Source of the DNA: Sambucus nigra
Lineage: Eukaryota > Streptophyta > Magnoliopsida > Dipsacales > Adoxaceae
Direction of reading: 5' to 3'
DNA length: 64,000 bases
Assembly: GCA_949130495.1 (NCBI GenBank)
Contig: OX422217.1
Span: 572,108,606-572,172,605, forward strand
Below, piece after piece: positions 22,534-37,485 of the stretch. How positions within the stretch are numbered: position 1 is the first letter of the stretch; each line of letters starts with the position of its first letter. The notes below the pieces were generated by a model. The model was not told where the DNA came from, did not search any database, and saw only the letters and a program-made list of their open reading frames with translations. The position numbers and the translations under genes are program-made.

Positions 22534-23927
22534 TATGAGAATCATACTATTATGTTATCTCTCAACCACTTTCCACATTATTATGTCATCAATTCTTACT
22601 TCTACTTTGTTTCCTACACTTTCCAAGGTAGTACTTCCACGAATAATACTATTATGTTATCTCGCAACCACTTTCCCCTACATAAAAGGGCCTTGCTCCG
22701 ACTTGAGCATAACCCGATTTATCCCATAATTTTGAGTTTATTAACACGCATCTACCTCCTTGAGTTATTCGAAACTTTAAATCACACTCACATGTTTTTC
22801 CCTAAGAATACTTAAATTTCAAAAGATCCTTACATGACCTAATTTCCCATTGATATTCATTGTTTTAAAACTAGGCTCACCCATAAAAATTTCTCACAAT
22901 AATCCTCACGACTAAGGTGAACATCAATTTCTCATCAATCTTGTCTTTTAAACATGACCACAAATCATAGCATTCCACATAGAATTAAAATATTCCAAGA
23001 ATCTATAAGTCCATTCCTAGGAAAAAATATCATACTCAAACATATCTAAGCTCGACATAAGCCTCCTAGTATGCATTTTTGTACCTCTACACACCAAAGT
23101 GATACTCTCCCTTATCATCCACGGGTCTCCAATGTAAAACGACATCCTAAATATGAAGTCCATATTCTCTAATGTACTAACAAAATCCAAATGAACACTA
23201 AGTCCAAATATCCATCAAATCATATCATACACACTCCAAAGAAGGGAAAAACACATCCTTTATCACTGATACTATCAGTAGTCCCTTTTTCGCAAATAAA
23301 TTCATCTAAAACTCGATAACCCTCTTGTTGTGGGTTCTGACCTTGAAGACCATACTTGTTATGACCATCAAAAGCTTAATATCCTCTACATAAACTACCC
23401 ACTGGGAACCCTTCAAATTGTTAGGTCCTTTAACAAATGTTATCGCCGATCGTGCCATGTTGGCACATCGTCAAAAAATTTATATCTATTCTCTAACTCA
23501 TCCTTCATTTTTTATTTGGAGAAAAAAGTGTGGGAAAACTTCCCTTCGGACTTCACCTGGAGAAAAATCACTACATAGTTGGTCCCTCCCTTCCATCATG
23601 GTGATGGACCTCTAATATCATAATGCTTCTCTTAATAGTTTAAATGAACTAACCTCTACTTGTGTAAATATCCTGTAGTATCACATTCCTTAATTTCTCA
23701 AAATGTTTCCCTTTCAATTACTAGACACCAAATTACCCGAACTTCTCGCAATTGTAGAAAGTAACACACACTAAGGTCTCTATGGATCTCTCTCCAAAAT
23801 TGAACCCTTCCCAAACGGGTAGTAATGACTCACAAAGAATACAATGATTCCTAATCATAGATCTCTACATCAAAGGACGCAACATAGAACGTAACGCGAT
23901 CAACACAGATCCTAAGGAGACTAGAAC
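22534..23927 (-). other. Internal remnant of the Tekay-like element
   Basis: About 1.4 kb lies between the primer site and the truncated 3' LTR. It contains a short direct repeat, ACTATTATGTTATCTC.CAACC (22547 and 22647). I find no gag, protease, RT or integrase motif on either strand. It is probably leader sequence or a deletion-junction remnant. Confidence 0.45.
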
Positions 23928-23942
23928 CGTGCTGTGATACCA
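23928..23942 (-). other. tRNA-iMet primer binding site, Tekay-like element
   Basis: The minus strand reads TGGTATCACAGCACG two bases inside the LTR end TTGCTACA. It differs by one base from the canonical TGGTATCAGAGC primer site over twelve positions. This sets the element's minus orientation and the inner LTR end at 23945. Confidence 0.75.
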
Positions 23943-23944
23943 AC

Positions 23945-24799
23945 TGTAGCAACCCCCATTTTCTCATGTAAAGGTTGGACAAATAGAATATGACGAAGAT
24001 GGGGCTTATTGACAATTTATACAAAAAAATATAAATGTTGCTTTTATTATTCACCACATTTCATAATTAAATAACAATGTCTGAACAAACTGATTTAATG
24101 CATGAATACAAACCGAATCATCATATGATTCTCGTAAAGTAAATAAAAGTGTAAACTGATATAAATACACCATTGGGCTTATGCCCATACAATTTCTGTA
24201 TTAAATAAAATAACTAAATGAAAAAGTATAACCTATACTAGAATCAATGGAATGGAATCCTCTATGTATAATGAAACTGCAAGTCTGATCCATTGTCAGT
24301 CCTGATGTCCCTATTTATAAGAAGACCAGGGGGAAAAACATTTATAATTTTAGGTCAGAGCCCTAGAGTTGCAAGGATTCTTCACCAATAAATATGCAAA
24401 ATGTAACTAACTCGTACTGCATACCTCTCCATCAACGCTCACATGCATTGAGTATCTCACCTCTCATCTAGAAGCAATCCTACTCGCATCCTCAAAAAAA
24501 ATATCAATTAGGAATTCCAATGTCTAAAACTGACATATAACAATGAAGCTATCTATGCAGTCATCAATTAAAAGTGGGTGTTACATCTAACAGTATAGTC
24601 TTCGGATTAACTTCATATTGTTGACCACTAAGTTTTGTATAATTTTAGTCTATATTTATGTGTCAAATAATGTTCCTTAACTTTAGTCTATCGCGTTAGA
24701 CTATTTAACAATTAATTCAAGCCAATTATTATTTGTGCCATTAGACTGTAGGTTTCATTCTCTTTAATTACTGTCTACATCCTTAGACTTCTTAATTCT
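23945..24799 (-). repeat. 5' LTR of the Tekay-like element, U5 side
   Basis: It begins TGTAGCAACCCCCATTTTCTC and matches 19666-20500 of the other LTR. It ends at TCT (24797-24799), where CACTA 1 is inserted. The LTR resumes at 34174 with TCT. Confidence 0.8.
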
Positions 24800-24925
24800 C
24801 ACAAAACCAAAATGGGTTATTAGTAACACACTTTTTTTAGGATTACTAACACTACTAGAACATTAGTGTGGGTAACATTCTTTTATAATTAGTAATAATT
24901 CGTAAGTGTTACTAATATATATTTA

Positions 24926-27955
<3,030 letters not shown>

Positions 27956-28149
27956 TAATTGAAAATTTATATTTGGTATTGCAGTTTTATTTTCGACATA
28001 TTATCTTCACTGGATTATGAATTTATAGACTGCGTATGTTAAAAATTGTCTATATCATCTAACAAAACGGGGCATTTGTATCAAAATTTTATCACACACT
28101 TAAAATTGATAATAAGTTTTGAGGAATTTCTTTATGTGGTAATTATTTC

Positions 28150-28300
28150 AATTGCATGTTTTATGGTAGCACCTTTTCAATTTGAGGTGATAAGTTCTAC
28201 TTACTCTGTTGCATGTTTTATGATAGCACCTTTTCAATTGCATGTTTTATGGTAGCACCTTTTCAATCATAATCAGCCATATTATTTCAATTGCATGTTT
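28150..28300. repeat. Short repeats with a GCATGTTTTATGGTAGCACC unit
   Basis: Four near-copies of TTGCATGTTTTATGRTAGCACC lie in 150 bases downstream of the FNR fragment, at uneven spacing. Non-coding. Confidence 0.7.
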
Positions 28301-28357
28301 TATGTATAAGCATTTACATTTTAGCCAAACTTAAATTTGGATTGACCCACAGGGCAT

Positions 28358-28590
28358 TCGAGTGCATGCAGTTCCAAGACTAGTTGCAGATTATGAATAG
28401 CTTTTTGATGATTATTTTGCTAGCATTCTGCACGTGTTCTTGCTATTTGAGAGAACATGAGTTTTTTCTTGCGAGAAGAGACAAAAGTTGGGGTTTAAAA
28501 CTGCTTCATATGGCATCTGTCAGGCTTAAGAAGCAACAGATTGTCTCTCTCGACACTCAAGGACTCGACTATTATCTGTGGTCCTATTAG
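28358..28590 (+). pseudogene. Possible captured exon, unassigned
   Basis: After a CCCACAG acceptor at 28346-28352 the reading GIRVHAVPRLVADYE meets a stop, then LFDDYFASILHVFLLFE. A second short frame, 28384-28590, follows. I do not recognise the source. It may be the continuation of another captured gene or intronic sequence. The stops argue that it is not expressed as protein. Confidence 0.25.
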
Positions 28591-28689
28591 TATTTTACAT
28601 ATTTATTTTTTTTCCTCAATGCTTGTTCTTTTTGGTTTTATTATAATTCCTTTGTATATCTCTTCATACAAGCTGGTGTACATTTTATG

Positions 28690-28930
28690 GTACATTTGTA
28701 TTTTAAACCTGTAGCTTCTACAAAGAGGCAAATTCCAATTAAAGCTCAAGTCCTCATTGTATTTTGCTTCTTCTGAGCCATAACCAGTGATTTGTATTTT
28801 AAACCTGTAGCTTCTACAAAGAGGCAAATTCCAATTAAAGCTCAAGTCCTCATTGTATTTTGCTTCTTCTGAGCCATAACCAGTGATTTGTATTTTAAAC
28901 CTGTAGCTTCTACAAAGAGGCAAATTCCAA
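28690..28930. repeat. 96-bp minisatellite, about 2.3 copies
   Basis: The unit beginning TTTGTATTTTAAACCTGTAG recurs at about 28694, 28790 and 28886 with almost no divergence. Its period is a multiple of three, so the minus strand shows an open frame with a repeated 32-residue unit. This is explained by the repeat, not by coding constraint. Confidence 0.85.
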
Positions 28931-29806
28931 CCATATGGACGTAAATAGTCTACATTTGGGGTTTATACAGTGTGTGATAACAAATGATTCCATTTTAATT
29001 ATATCAGACGTGAATGTACCAACCCAGCCTAAGAATGGATTCATATAAAATTATTGGATTCCATTAGAAAAAAATTAATGACAAATTACTTTTTTTAAAC
29101 ATTCTTTGTAAAAAATTCATCGAAAATAGTGCATACACAATATCCTTATTATTTGAGTAATACTTCTTTGACTCTTGATGAGGACTCGAAGTATGGGCTT
29201 CCGTTGGCATGAATGATATAATCTTATTGTTAAATATCCTTATGATGCAGTTCAATGATAGAACAAGACCCCACACACAAATCAATGCGCTATTTGCATT
29301 ATTCCCCTATGTTGAGTGCTATCAAAGGTCTATAGAATTACTCATTATTTAGTTTCTAATCGGTGAAATTTATTTGTGGGGCTAGTGATGCAGGTCACGT
29401 TGTAAAATATGCAGGCATTGGGGATTTCATTGAGGATAAAGTTCCAAGTTTGAAGCATTTCATGAGTAAAGGAAGTGATAATTAAGAATATAACGTAGAG
29501 TCTCTAGTAGCTCTTTCAAAAGCCATGCGATTGCTTTAAAGGTGCTGGTCAGCAAGATTTTCTTGAATTATTATAGTCGTAAATAAACCTTTTTCTTCAT
29601 GTGTTTGCTCTTAGATTAATTAACTTTTACACCACAGGTATGAATTCAAGAATAATCATGGTGAATGGGTCACCACAGTTAAACCTGATTTGGGTAATGG
29701 AATATCAGAATGGGTATGGGAAGCCCTTGGGGCAGCAAAAGAAGACATTACCATCTTCCACTCCATAAAGATGGAATTATGTGCTGCTCTTACTGCTCTC
29801 TTAGGG

Positions 29807-29808
<2 letters not shown>

Positions 29809-29849
<41 letters not shown>
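29809..29849. repeat. (CT)n microsatellite in an intron of the captured gene
   Basis: About 20 CT repeats directly follow the donor at 29807. Confidence 0.95.
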
Positions 29850-29851
<2 letters not shown>

Positions 29852-30726
29852 AAACCAAAATCAGTGGTGTTATATTCATTCAGATATTAAGAAGAATTTT
29901 TTTGTCATACTTCATTCCTCTAAACTCTTAAAATTTATATTCATTCCTCTAAACGCTTAAAAATTCAAGTTGGTATCAATAGATCAATTTTGTATTACAA
30001 CCACTACATGTTGAGAGTTTTTCATTTAGTACATTTTAACTCGTGTGTTATATATGCTATTGATTTGTTTAGTTTACGAACATTAATCATATGCAAGTTA
30101 TTCTCGCTAATAATTTTTTTTGCCTCCTTTTCCACTGTTATTAATCTAATATCTCCTACGAGCTGCAAAATAGAAGGCGTTATTAGTTAGAATATAAATC
30201 TCATATTAAAAAATCAAAATGTTCCATCATAGTATAGATTATGTTATTATAGCATATTATTTCATGGTCAAATTACTCCAAACCACCTAATATAATTTGT
30301 CCACATATTTAGCTCAGTCATACAGACACGAGGGCACTTGTTGATAATTTTAAATCCTACAAAGTCTTGAACCATAGTATGTAATATCCCGGGCCTCTCC
30401 ACTCATCCAATTGGTTGTTTGATTCCCCACCTTAAATAATCATCATCATGATCCATGGTTTCAATTTCCTCCCTTTTATGCTCTTTTTTTTCCATGAAAA
30501 ATAATTGTATAGGATTGTGGCATACTCGCAATCCCTTCCGTTCCTGGGCCTCCACTAAAACTACAAACAGATCTATCTACACTGGAAACATTTCGTGTCA
30601 GGGCTTTTAGCTTGTTGTCCATTGTTGGGGTATCTGGAATTTAAGTATATATTATTCATAATTTTCATCCTCTATCACCATAAAATTTATAAATTGCCCC
30701 CTCTCTCTCTCCTTCTCTACCTTTAG

Positions 30727-30727
<1 letters not shown>

Positions 30728-30807
<80 letters not shown>
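30728..30807. repeat. Compound microsatellite (TA)n(TG)n
   Basis: About 19 TA repeats pass into about 20 TG repeats. Frames read across it are artefacts. Confidence 0.95.
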
Positions 30808-30808
<1 letters not shown>

Positions 30809-31019
30809 TTCATCCTCTATTAGCATAGAATTTGTACAATTCATCAGAATTTGGTTCACTCTACAGGTGAGCATACCACTAGGGATGTACGATAATCTTC
30901 CCATGGCAGTTTCTTTATTGGCAAAACATGGCTCTATTGGGTTCCTACTGAACATTGTTGAGACCCTGTACAACACCCTAAAGGAGCAGGTTGAAATTGC
31001 TGAGATACTCAGTTACTGA

Positions 31020-33026
31020 ATTCAGTTTCAGCAGTGATATATGGCTGTAAGTTCCATTTTCTAATTCATAATATCATCTTTCACAATTAGGTGAGGTTTT
31101 CATCTTTCACAGTTATGTGAGGTTTTAACTAATAGAATGTAGTCCAGATTCTTTTATCTAATATGATGTGGTTCAGGTCCGTGATTTCGGTAAGGTATTT
31201 GGACCTCATCCAAATACTCTTATTCATCGAATGACCGGATTCAAAATGCTCCCATTTACCAATGGACTTTTTCGTATATCAAGAAACTATGTGGACTTCA
31301 CTCAATTAATAATGTTTACAAGGGACCTTTCTCTAACTTTCTAATTTTTTTCTAATATGTCCATTATTCCATATTTAGACTTAAATACAGTTTTAATTTT
31401 ATTTTGACTTTCCCAAGTATCCGTGAGTGGGAGGTTGAAATTTTATTTTTGGACACTGGGCTCTCTTTTAGTTCAATACCTTAATTTGAGAATTTGTACT
31501 TTGGTCTCACTCTCTCTATGGACTGTTTTTGTGTATGGACATTTATATATCTGTACACACACACACACACATATATATATGTACATCATCATCATCCAAT
31601 GTATAACTAATTATGTCTTCAGTACATTGAATTAGAACAATACTGATTAATCAGTATTGCTAAACAAAGGCAGAAACCTAAAGAAATCAATCCAAACAAA
31701 ATCTCATTCCTCTCATTTCTCAACAACTTCATAAATCTCCTAACTGAATTAATCGGTATTTTTCTTATTATAACTTCTAGTTCCTTTCAATTATAGTTTA
31801 ATTTGAAAAGATCTTGATGTTCTAATATTGATTATCACCTGCTCAGATGCTTTCTTCCTCTGATAACTGCTCTTATTTTTTTGTTTGAAGGAAGAATGAT
31901 GTCTCATTTTATATCGAGAGAATTTCTGAGAACAGATTCAGAAAATGAGGTTACTTATTCTTTCCTAATAGATATATAAATATAAATAAAACTCAAGATA
32001 GCTTTAGCGTTCCTTTAAAATTCACCCTGTAAGAAATTGATAATTGGACATTAAGAATTAAGGGTCGGGGTTGTTCACCCTGAAGCTCTTATGACTCTCT
32101 TGAACAAAGGATCAAAAGGAATAGAGTTGTTCTTTTTATGGAATGAAGGAGCTGACTTGGATAGATCTTCAGAACAGGTGTTGTATTTGCTAATTTTGAC
32201 TTTGAGAGCATGTGCCTCCTTTTTCTTCTTTAATTTTTTCTCTATCCAACTTGCAAAATATATGGGTTCTTCCATCATAGGGACTGACATGTTAATTGCT
32301 TCATTACCAGGGGAGTAATCTTTATAGTAAGCCTGGTGTTTGTTGATTTTAGGCTGGTCTGTGGATTTTGGGGATAAGTTACTGTACTTAATGATGGTCA
32401 ATTCCTCATTTCACATATCACAGATATGAATCTTGTCCATTTTATTTTGGCTCTTGTTCCTAGGTTGTTGATTCTTCAAAATTATAACTTATCCATAGTT
32501 ACTGATTCTTCAAAATTATAACTTCTCCAAACAGTTTCACAATCAGTTAAAAATCTTTATAGTTAAGAATCTCCACAGCCAATTTACCATAATAGCTTGT
32601 TTGTATTTAACTTTTTTTTAATGCCTTTGTGATAATGTCTTAAGTAAGAATTCAAAATCATATAGCTAAGTTTTTTTCTTGATGATAGAAAATGACAAAG
32701 AAGATTCTATTTTTTTTTCATATTTTCCATCTAATTTCTTGCACGCCTAATATGCATATCTGTAATACTTCACAGCTGAAACAAAGAAAGCATACGCAAG
32801 TTCACAATTAAAACAAGAATCAAACCTTTTATAACCTTCAACCTATTCACTTCACATATAACCAGCCTATTACTCTTCCACAACATTCACCAATTCATAC
32901 TCCACTAGAGATAGGTTGTTATCCTCTTTCACTATAAAATTTATTGGTTTTGTGACCTCGACGTGCCCCCATTTGTTAACTGCTAGCCTCATTGACCCCC
33001 TTAAACATGTAAATTTTCTTGTTTAG
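31020..33026. other. CACTA 1 interior, no assignable gene
   Basis: AT-rich sequence with a (CA)n(TA)n run at about 31554-31580. A 108-aa minus frame, 32401-32075, with a Lys-rich middle has no recognised relatives. The complementary plus frame 32091-32318 is equally unsupported. The AATTATAACTT.TCC phrase is duplicated at 32480 and 32515. Confidence 0.4.
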
Positions 33027-33314
33027 AAGAATAATAGTGGCATCCCCTTAAACATCTCCCTTATGAATCATCTTCACATTTATATCCCTGAGGTATATGC
33101 TGAATTATTTATTTTCTTGACCAGTCGTAATGATTTGCAAACAATCAGTTATGATTGATTTTTGTTGTCTGATTTTCATGGGTCTCAGCTGTTTCCAGAC
33201 CTGAATAAGATTGTGTTCTTGGACAATGATGTTGTAGTACAACGTGACTTGTCATTTCTATGGGAGTTGGACCTCAATGATAAAGTTGTTGGTGCAGTTT
33301 TCAATGTTTCAGAG
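33027..33314 (+). pseudogene. Captured GAUT-type galacturonosyltransferase fragment, two exons
   Basis: Exon 33027-33092 ends LMNHLHIYIPE at a GT donor. Exon 33189-33314, after a TCTCAG acceptor, gives [20 protein letters not shown] then [19 protein letters not shown]. The join is in phase and matches the GT8 family core, where the DDD-type metal- and nucleotide-sugar-binding motif (IVFLDDDVVVQ) here reads LDNDVV. GAUT enzymes add galacturonic acid during pectin synthesis in the Golgi. Only about 60 codons of a protein normally over 500 remain. The middle Asp is changed to Asn. Confidence 0.88.
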
Positions 33315-34004
33315 GTAGGAATTACTCCCATCAATTCAATCTTCGGTTTGGGAATCGGTTGTTTGGCCTCTTGTTAACGAATCAATGAGAGAAGCAATGC
33401 CAGTTTCATTAAAATAGAGTAAAAGTGGTGAGGAGTTGGCAATCACAGCGTGTTCTGATGATATGCTTATTATATATATGTTTTTTACAATGTTTGTGCA
33501 ATTAATTTTGCTGTTGGATAATTTTTTGTATTAAAATAATTTTTTGTATGACCAAATGTTGATATTATAACTAATATGATAATTTTATTTTATTTGACAG
33601 AATGTCATTTTTGGATCCTCATCAAGCTTCTAGCGTTGCGGGTTGCGGCGTTGATGACGATGATAACATAACGGACTTCTTTTTTTATATTTCATTTGAT
33701 TGGTTATAATATAAAAATATCTCATTTGTGGATGATTGTATTGGGATGTTATATTAGATGATTTTATTAAAATAATGTAACTTTCGGGACGATTGTATTA
33801 TGATGTTTCATTTGTTTGGTTTAACCTTCTCTTGTAAATAAAGAGTGGAGGCTTATATAAATGTAAATGTTGAATATAATACCCTTGTTTTTGTGGACTA
33901 TTTTTGTATATGTTCTTAGGATTTAAATAGTCTGATAAGAATAATTGAATTTGTTTAAATTCAGGATATTGGATCTTGAATAATTTTTTTTAAATATGTA
34001 TTAA
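33315..34004. other. CACTA 1 right interior
   Basis: AT-rich. A possible short exon follows a GACAG acceptor at 33596-33600 (MSFLDPHQASSVAGCGVDDD) and has no recognised relatives. It could be the last exon of the element's own transcript. Confidence 0.3.
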
Positions 34005-34173
34005 TATTAGTAACAGAACTTTACCGTTACTAATTCAGCATTTTACCGTTACTAACAAAATTTTCCGTTACTAGCTTCGTGCCCCCACGCCTTTTTTCTA
34101 ACGGAAAAATTGTGTTACTAATATTTTTAGTAACGGTAAAATTGCGTTACTAATGGTGTGTTTTGGTGTAGTG

Positions 34174-36515
34174 TCTTATTCTCATTAATAATTATCCACC
34201 ACATAAAACATTAAACTTAGTTTTGTTACCAATTATCCACATCACTATGTTAACCCAACATTGTTATCATCAAGTATTGTCTACATATATACACTATGAG
34301 AATGCATTCTCATACAAGGCACACCATAATGTGTATATAGATAAATACATATGTCCTCATATATATATGACACACGAAGACATCTATCTTTTTTCCTATT
34401 TGTTCTCTATCGATAATACTTGGAGGAGTCCATCATCCTAAAGTGGGTAACAACAAAACACAAGCAAGTGGGGTGGTACCTATGCAGTACACCAGTTCAT
34501 GGCCCATACCCAGCAATGACTAAGGATCCTAGCATCAACACCTACCTCTCGTAAGTAGCGCTGCTATGAAGTACCTGTAATATGACATAACATTATGCCT
34601 AGCCCACCTGTTCCGATGTGTGCTTCAGTCCCGAACGCGCGTGAAACCCCAACTGATAGGACGGTCCACGAATCCTTGTATGTCCACACAAAATAACGTA
34701 ATACATACTTTAATTCATTATGTATAGCAATTACTCTATAACTATATTTACCCCAGAAATATCCATCCATTAAATGTAGGCTTCTTGGCTAATCATAACA
34801 TTTTAGTAAGTTATTACATAACCCATTATTAAGTAGCTACCCTACGACTACTCCCCAATCAAATATTAAATCACATGTAATGCCTCCTAGTCTTAATAAT
34901 CACATTTTATTTCTCCATACATATCTAGGTATAGTTATCCGAAACTAAACTTCCCAAAACTATTATAGGTATAGTTATCCCTAAATTACCCCTACCAACA
35001 CGATTATAGGTATAGTTATTCCTAAACTACCCATACCAACACTATTAAAGATTTTAAACATATTGCTTTATTTGGTTGGACTAAATCCTTCCAGATTATT
35101 AGTAATCATTCATTTTTACCTTTTCGATAAGGTTTATATGTACATATATTAGGAATCCACTAATATGTATAAGTAGTTTCACTCTAAGTACTGTCATGAC
35201 CGACACTAACCATTTAAACTTAGCCCACTAGGCTTCGGGTGCACTTCTAGTTAGTATCTTCATATGGTAATAATTTAAGGGAGCTAACCATTAGTTAAAT
35301 TCTCAAGCATTCGACTTATCTCTAATAAATATTTCTTTTATTCTAACCTACCTTGAATTAATCATAATAGCCTCATCGTATCTTTTAGGGTCTTATTATC
35401 TATGTGCCCCTACCAAATTTCCAAATTATCTAGGCATATCCCTGCCTTTTAATATATTTATTTCGTTTAACGTTATTCAAGAGTTCTACATAAATCGTTT
35501 CCTTTATACAATTACTTGTATTTTAACTCATCATGCATTCACTACCATAACATCAAACCATCCTGGTTTGACGATGTATATAAGTTCATAACATTATCAT
35601 TAATATCTTGGAATAAGTCTCTATCCCTCACTTGGAGAAAAATGGTCACGCACACCCTATCGTAGAAAAATAATAACTAATTCAAAAAAAAAGCAGTCGG
35701 TACCCACGCGATCGTAACGAAAAAATACACAAGCAGGTGCCTAGAATCGATTAGGTAGGGAGACCAAATCAATTCAATTTTCCCAGTAAGTCGAGAACAG
35801 ATTTTTTCATAACGGGATTTTTTTAACAAAATTATTATGTGTCTCCAAAAGGTTTCAAAAAATTAATATATAGGATGTATATGATCTTAAAAACAACATG
35901 GGACCATTCTAAACATGATTAAACATCTAAATCATTTTTAAACTAACATTAAATATTCAAGAATTCTCAAGAATTTCAAAGTTGCAAGTTCTAAAGTTTC
36001 ATCTTAAATCTCAACAATTCCTTTCTTCCAGAATATCATATCAATCTTACAAAATGATTTTTCCGATCTAATAAATAGATTACATAACATCAATTCATAT
36101 CTAACTTGGGATTTATGGATCTACATATGGATCACCTATTTTCTTTTATCAATTCTTGCACAATTTAAAGAACTTCTAGATATGCAACCCTAAATCATGA
36201 TTCAAATCCTATTCCATATGGATTGAACAACAATACAAGAAAGAACATTTTGAATAAGAATATCACTAGAATCCTTCCTTGAAAATAGCAAAGGAGCCTC
36301 TTTTTTCTTCCTCCTAGAGTGGTTCTTCCTCTTCTTCTTGGGTGGGGGGTGCTTTGGGTTCTTAGATATAACTCCCAAGGAGTGGGTTAACTCTAAATAA
36401 ATAATATTATTCTTCAAATTCCGAGTTGGGCCTTACGCCACAACTTTAGACCCCGAAATGATCCCAAGTACATTATTAACTTAGCTCGATAACTACCTCC
36501 CCACACACACACTAC

Positions 36516-36584
<69 letters not shown>

Positions 36585-36881
36585 CCGAAACGATTCCTAA
36601 GGTTCTATCTAAAATGTCCTAGTGAGCTCGTAATGGCTCCCAAAGTGTGTCCCAGATATTTTTATTGACAAATATATTTTAATGATGACGTGACACATGT
36701 AATTCTTCTTGTTTAAAAAAAATAAAAATTCAACTTAGATTTAATCAAACCATTAAGGTCCAACTCTAAAATTTATAAAAATAATGAGTCTAATCATCCA
36801 CAACCTTCATTAATTTATTCCACCGAATTAAATTAATTCCCACTAAGTTTTATTCCTTTCCAAAAAATACGGGGTATTACA
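34174..36881 (-). repeat. 5' LTR of the Tekay-like element, U3 side
   Basis: It resumes after CACTA 1 with the TCT duplication and matches 20490-22533, then continues for about 620 bases unique to this copy, to GGGGTATTACA. It contains a (TACA)n/(AT)n microsatellite at about 36508-36580 and a poly-purine frame near 36290-36340. Frames here are shadows. Confidence 0.75.
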
Positions 36882-37485
36882 AGTGATGTAATGGACCTTT
36901 ATAGTGGAATTTGGGGTTAAAATGGGTGTCGATCGGCATGGCCCCTGGGCTTCCTATCGACATAACTCCCTCCTTGCTGGGCAAGTAAATGCATACCCTA
37001 CCGACAGGATGTTTAGGTTGCTTGTAGGGAGTCTAGAATGAACATTTTTAGAAAAATCAACATAAAATGCAAATCGTAAGTCCGAATCGCGCACGACCGG
37101 AATCATTAGAAAGAAAATTTGGAGACCTTCAAGAATCCATTGAGAAATACCGAGTTCGGGAGTTGACCAATGTCGAATGAGGCTAAAAATTGTATGATGG
37201 TCTCTAAACGAGGGGTTTTCGGAGGAAAACGGATAATTGATTCGAACCTTGAGGTTGATTCTTGCATAACAAGGACTTTAAGAAAGTATATTTGATCGGT
37301 TTACAGATTTAACTGAGGTAAAATGGGGCCTAGAACCACCCGATGACCCTTTGAGTAAAATGGGTCATTTGTCCAAATCGTAGGGCTGATTCATGCATAA
37401 GACGGACCATTGGAAAGGGTATTCAAATACCTTTAAGGATACAGTGAGATTCACTCAAGTCAGAGAGTTGACTAAATTCAAATGG
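36882..37485 (-). repeat. Inverted Tat LTR, U3 part, fused to gag of element 2
   Basis: The minus-strand reading resembles the U3 of the element 1 LTR. It has a TATA-like CCACTATAAAGGTCC near 36900, GATCGACACCC-type motifs at 36930, and degenerate ~170-bp units with TTGACCAA/GTTGACTAAA and CGCGATTCGGACTTACG (37080). It continues at 19665 once the Tekay-like element is removed. Around 37480-37490 it changes abruptly into plus-strand gag, so the LTR is truncated and the two pieces are joined in opposite orientations. Confidence 0.65.

Larger units (their letters stand above)
29394..31019 (+). pseudogene. Captured multi-exon gene fragment, unassigned
   Basis: Three consecutive exon-like segments have good splice signals. 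29394-29541 (HVVKYAGIGDFIEDKVPSLK; one stop after GSDN and another near the end), 29638-29806 (YEFKNNHGEWVTTVKPDLGN, ...ALGAAKEDITIFHSI) and 30867-31019 (VSIPLGMYDNLPMAVSLLAK..., ending EILSY and TGA). The codon patterns and clean AG/GT borders look like real host exons. I cannot name the source. The third exon ends in a natural-looking stop, so this may be the 3' end of a captured gene. The first exon has two stops. Confidence 0.45.

Noticed and set aside
28603..28923. A repeat-containing minus-strand protein of 106 aa
   Set aside because: The frame is fully explained by a 96-bp minisatellite whose period is a multiple of three.
30728..31019. ORFs on both strands starting in (TG)n/(CA)n
   Set aside because: Their first parts are microsatellite translations. 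Only the exon from 30867 has gene-like content.
32075..32401. A 108-aa minus-strand ORF in CACTA 1
   Set aside because: No recognised motif, Lys-rich low complexity in the middle, no splice or promoter context. Not enough to call a gene.
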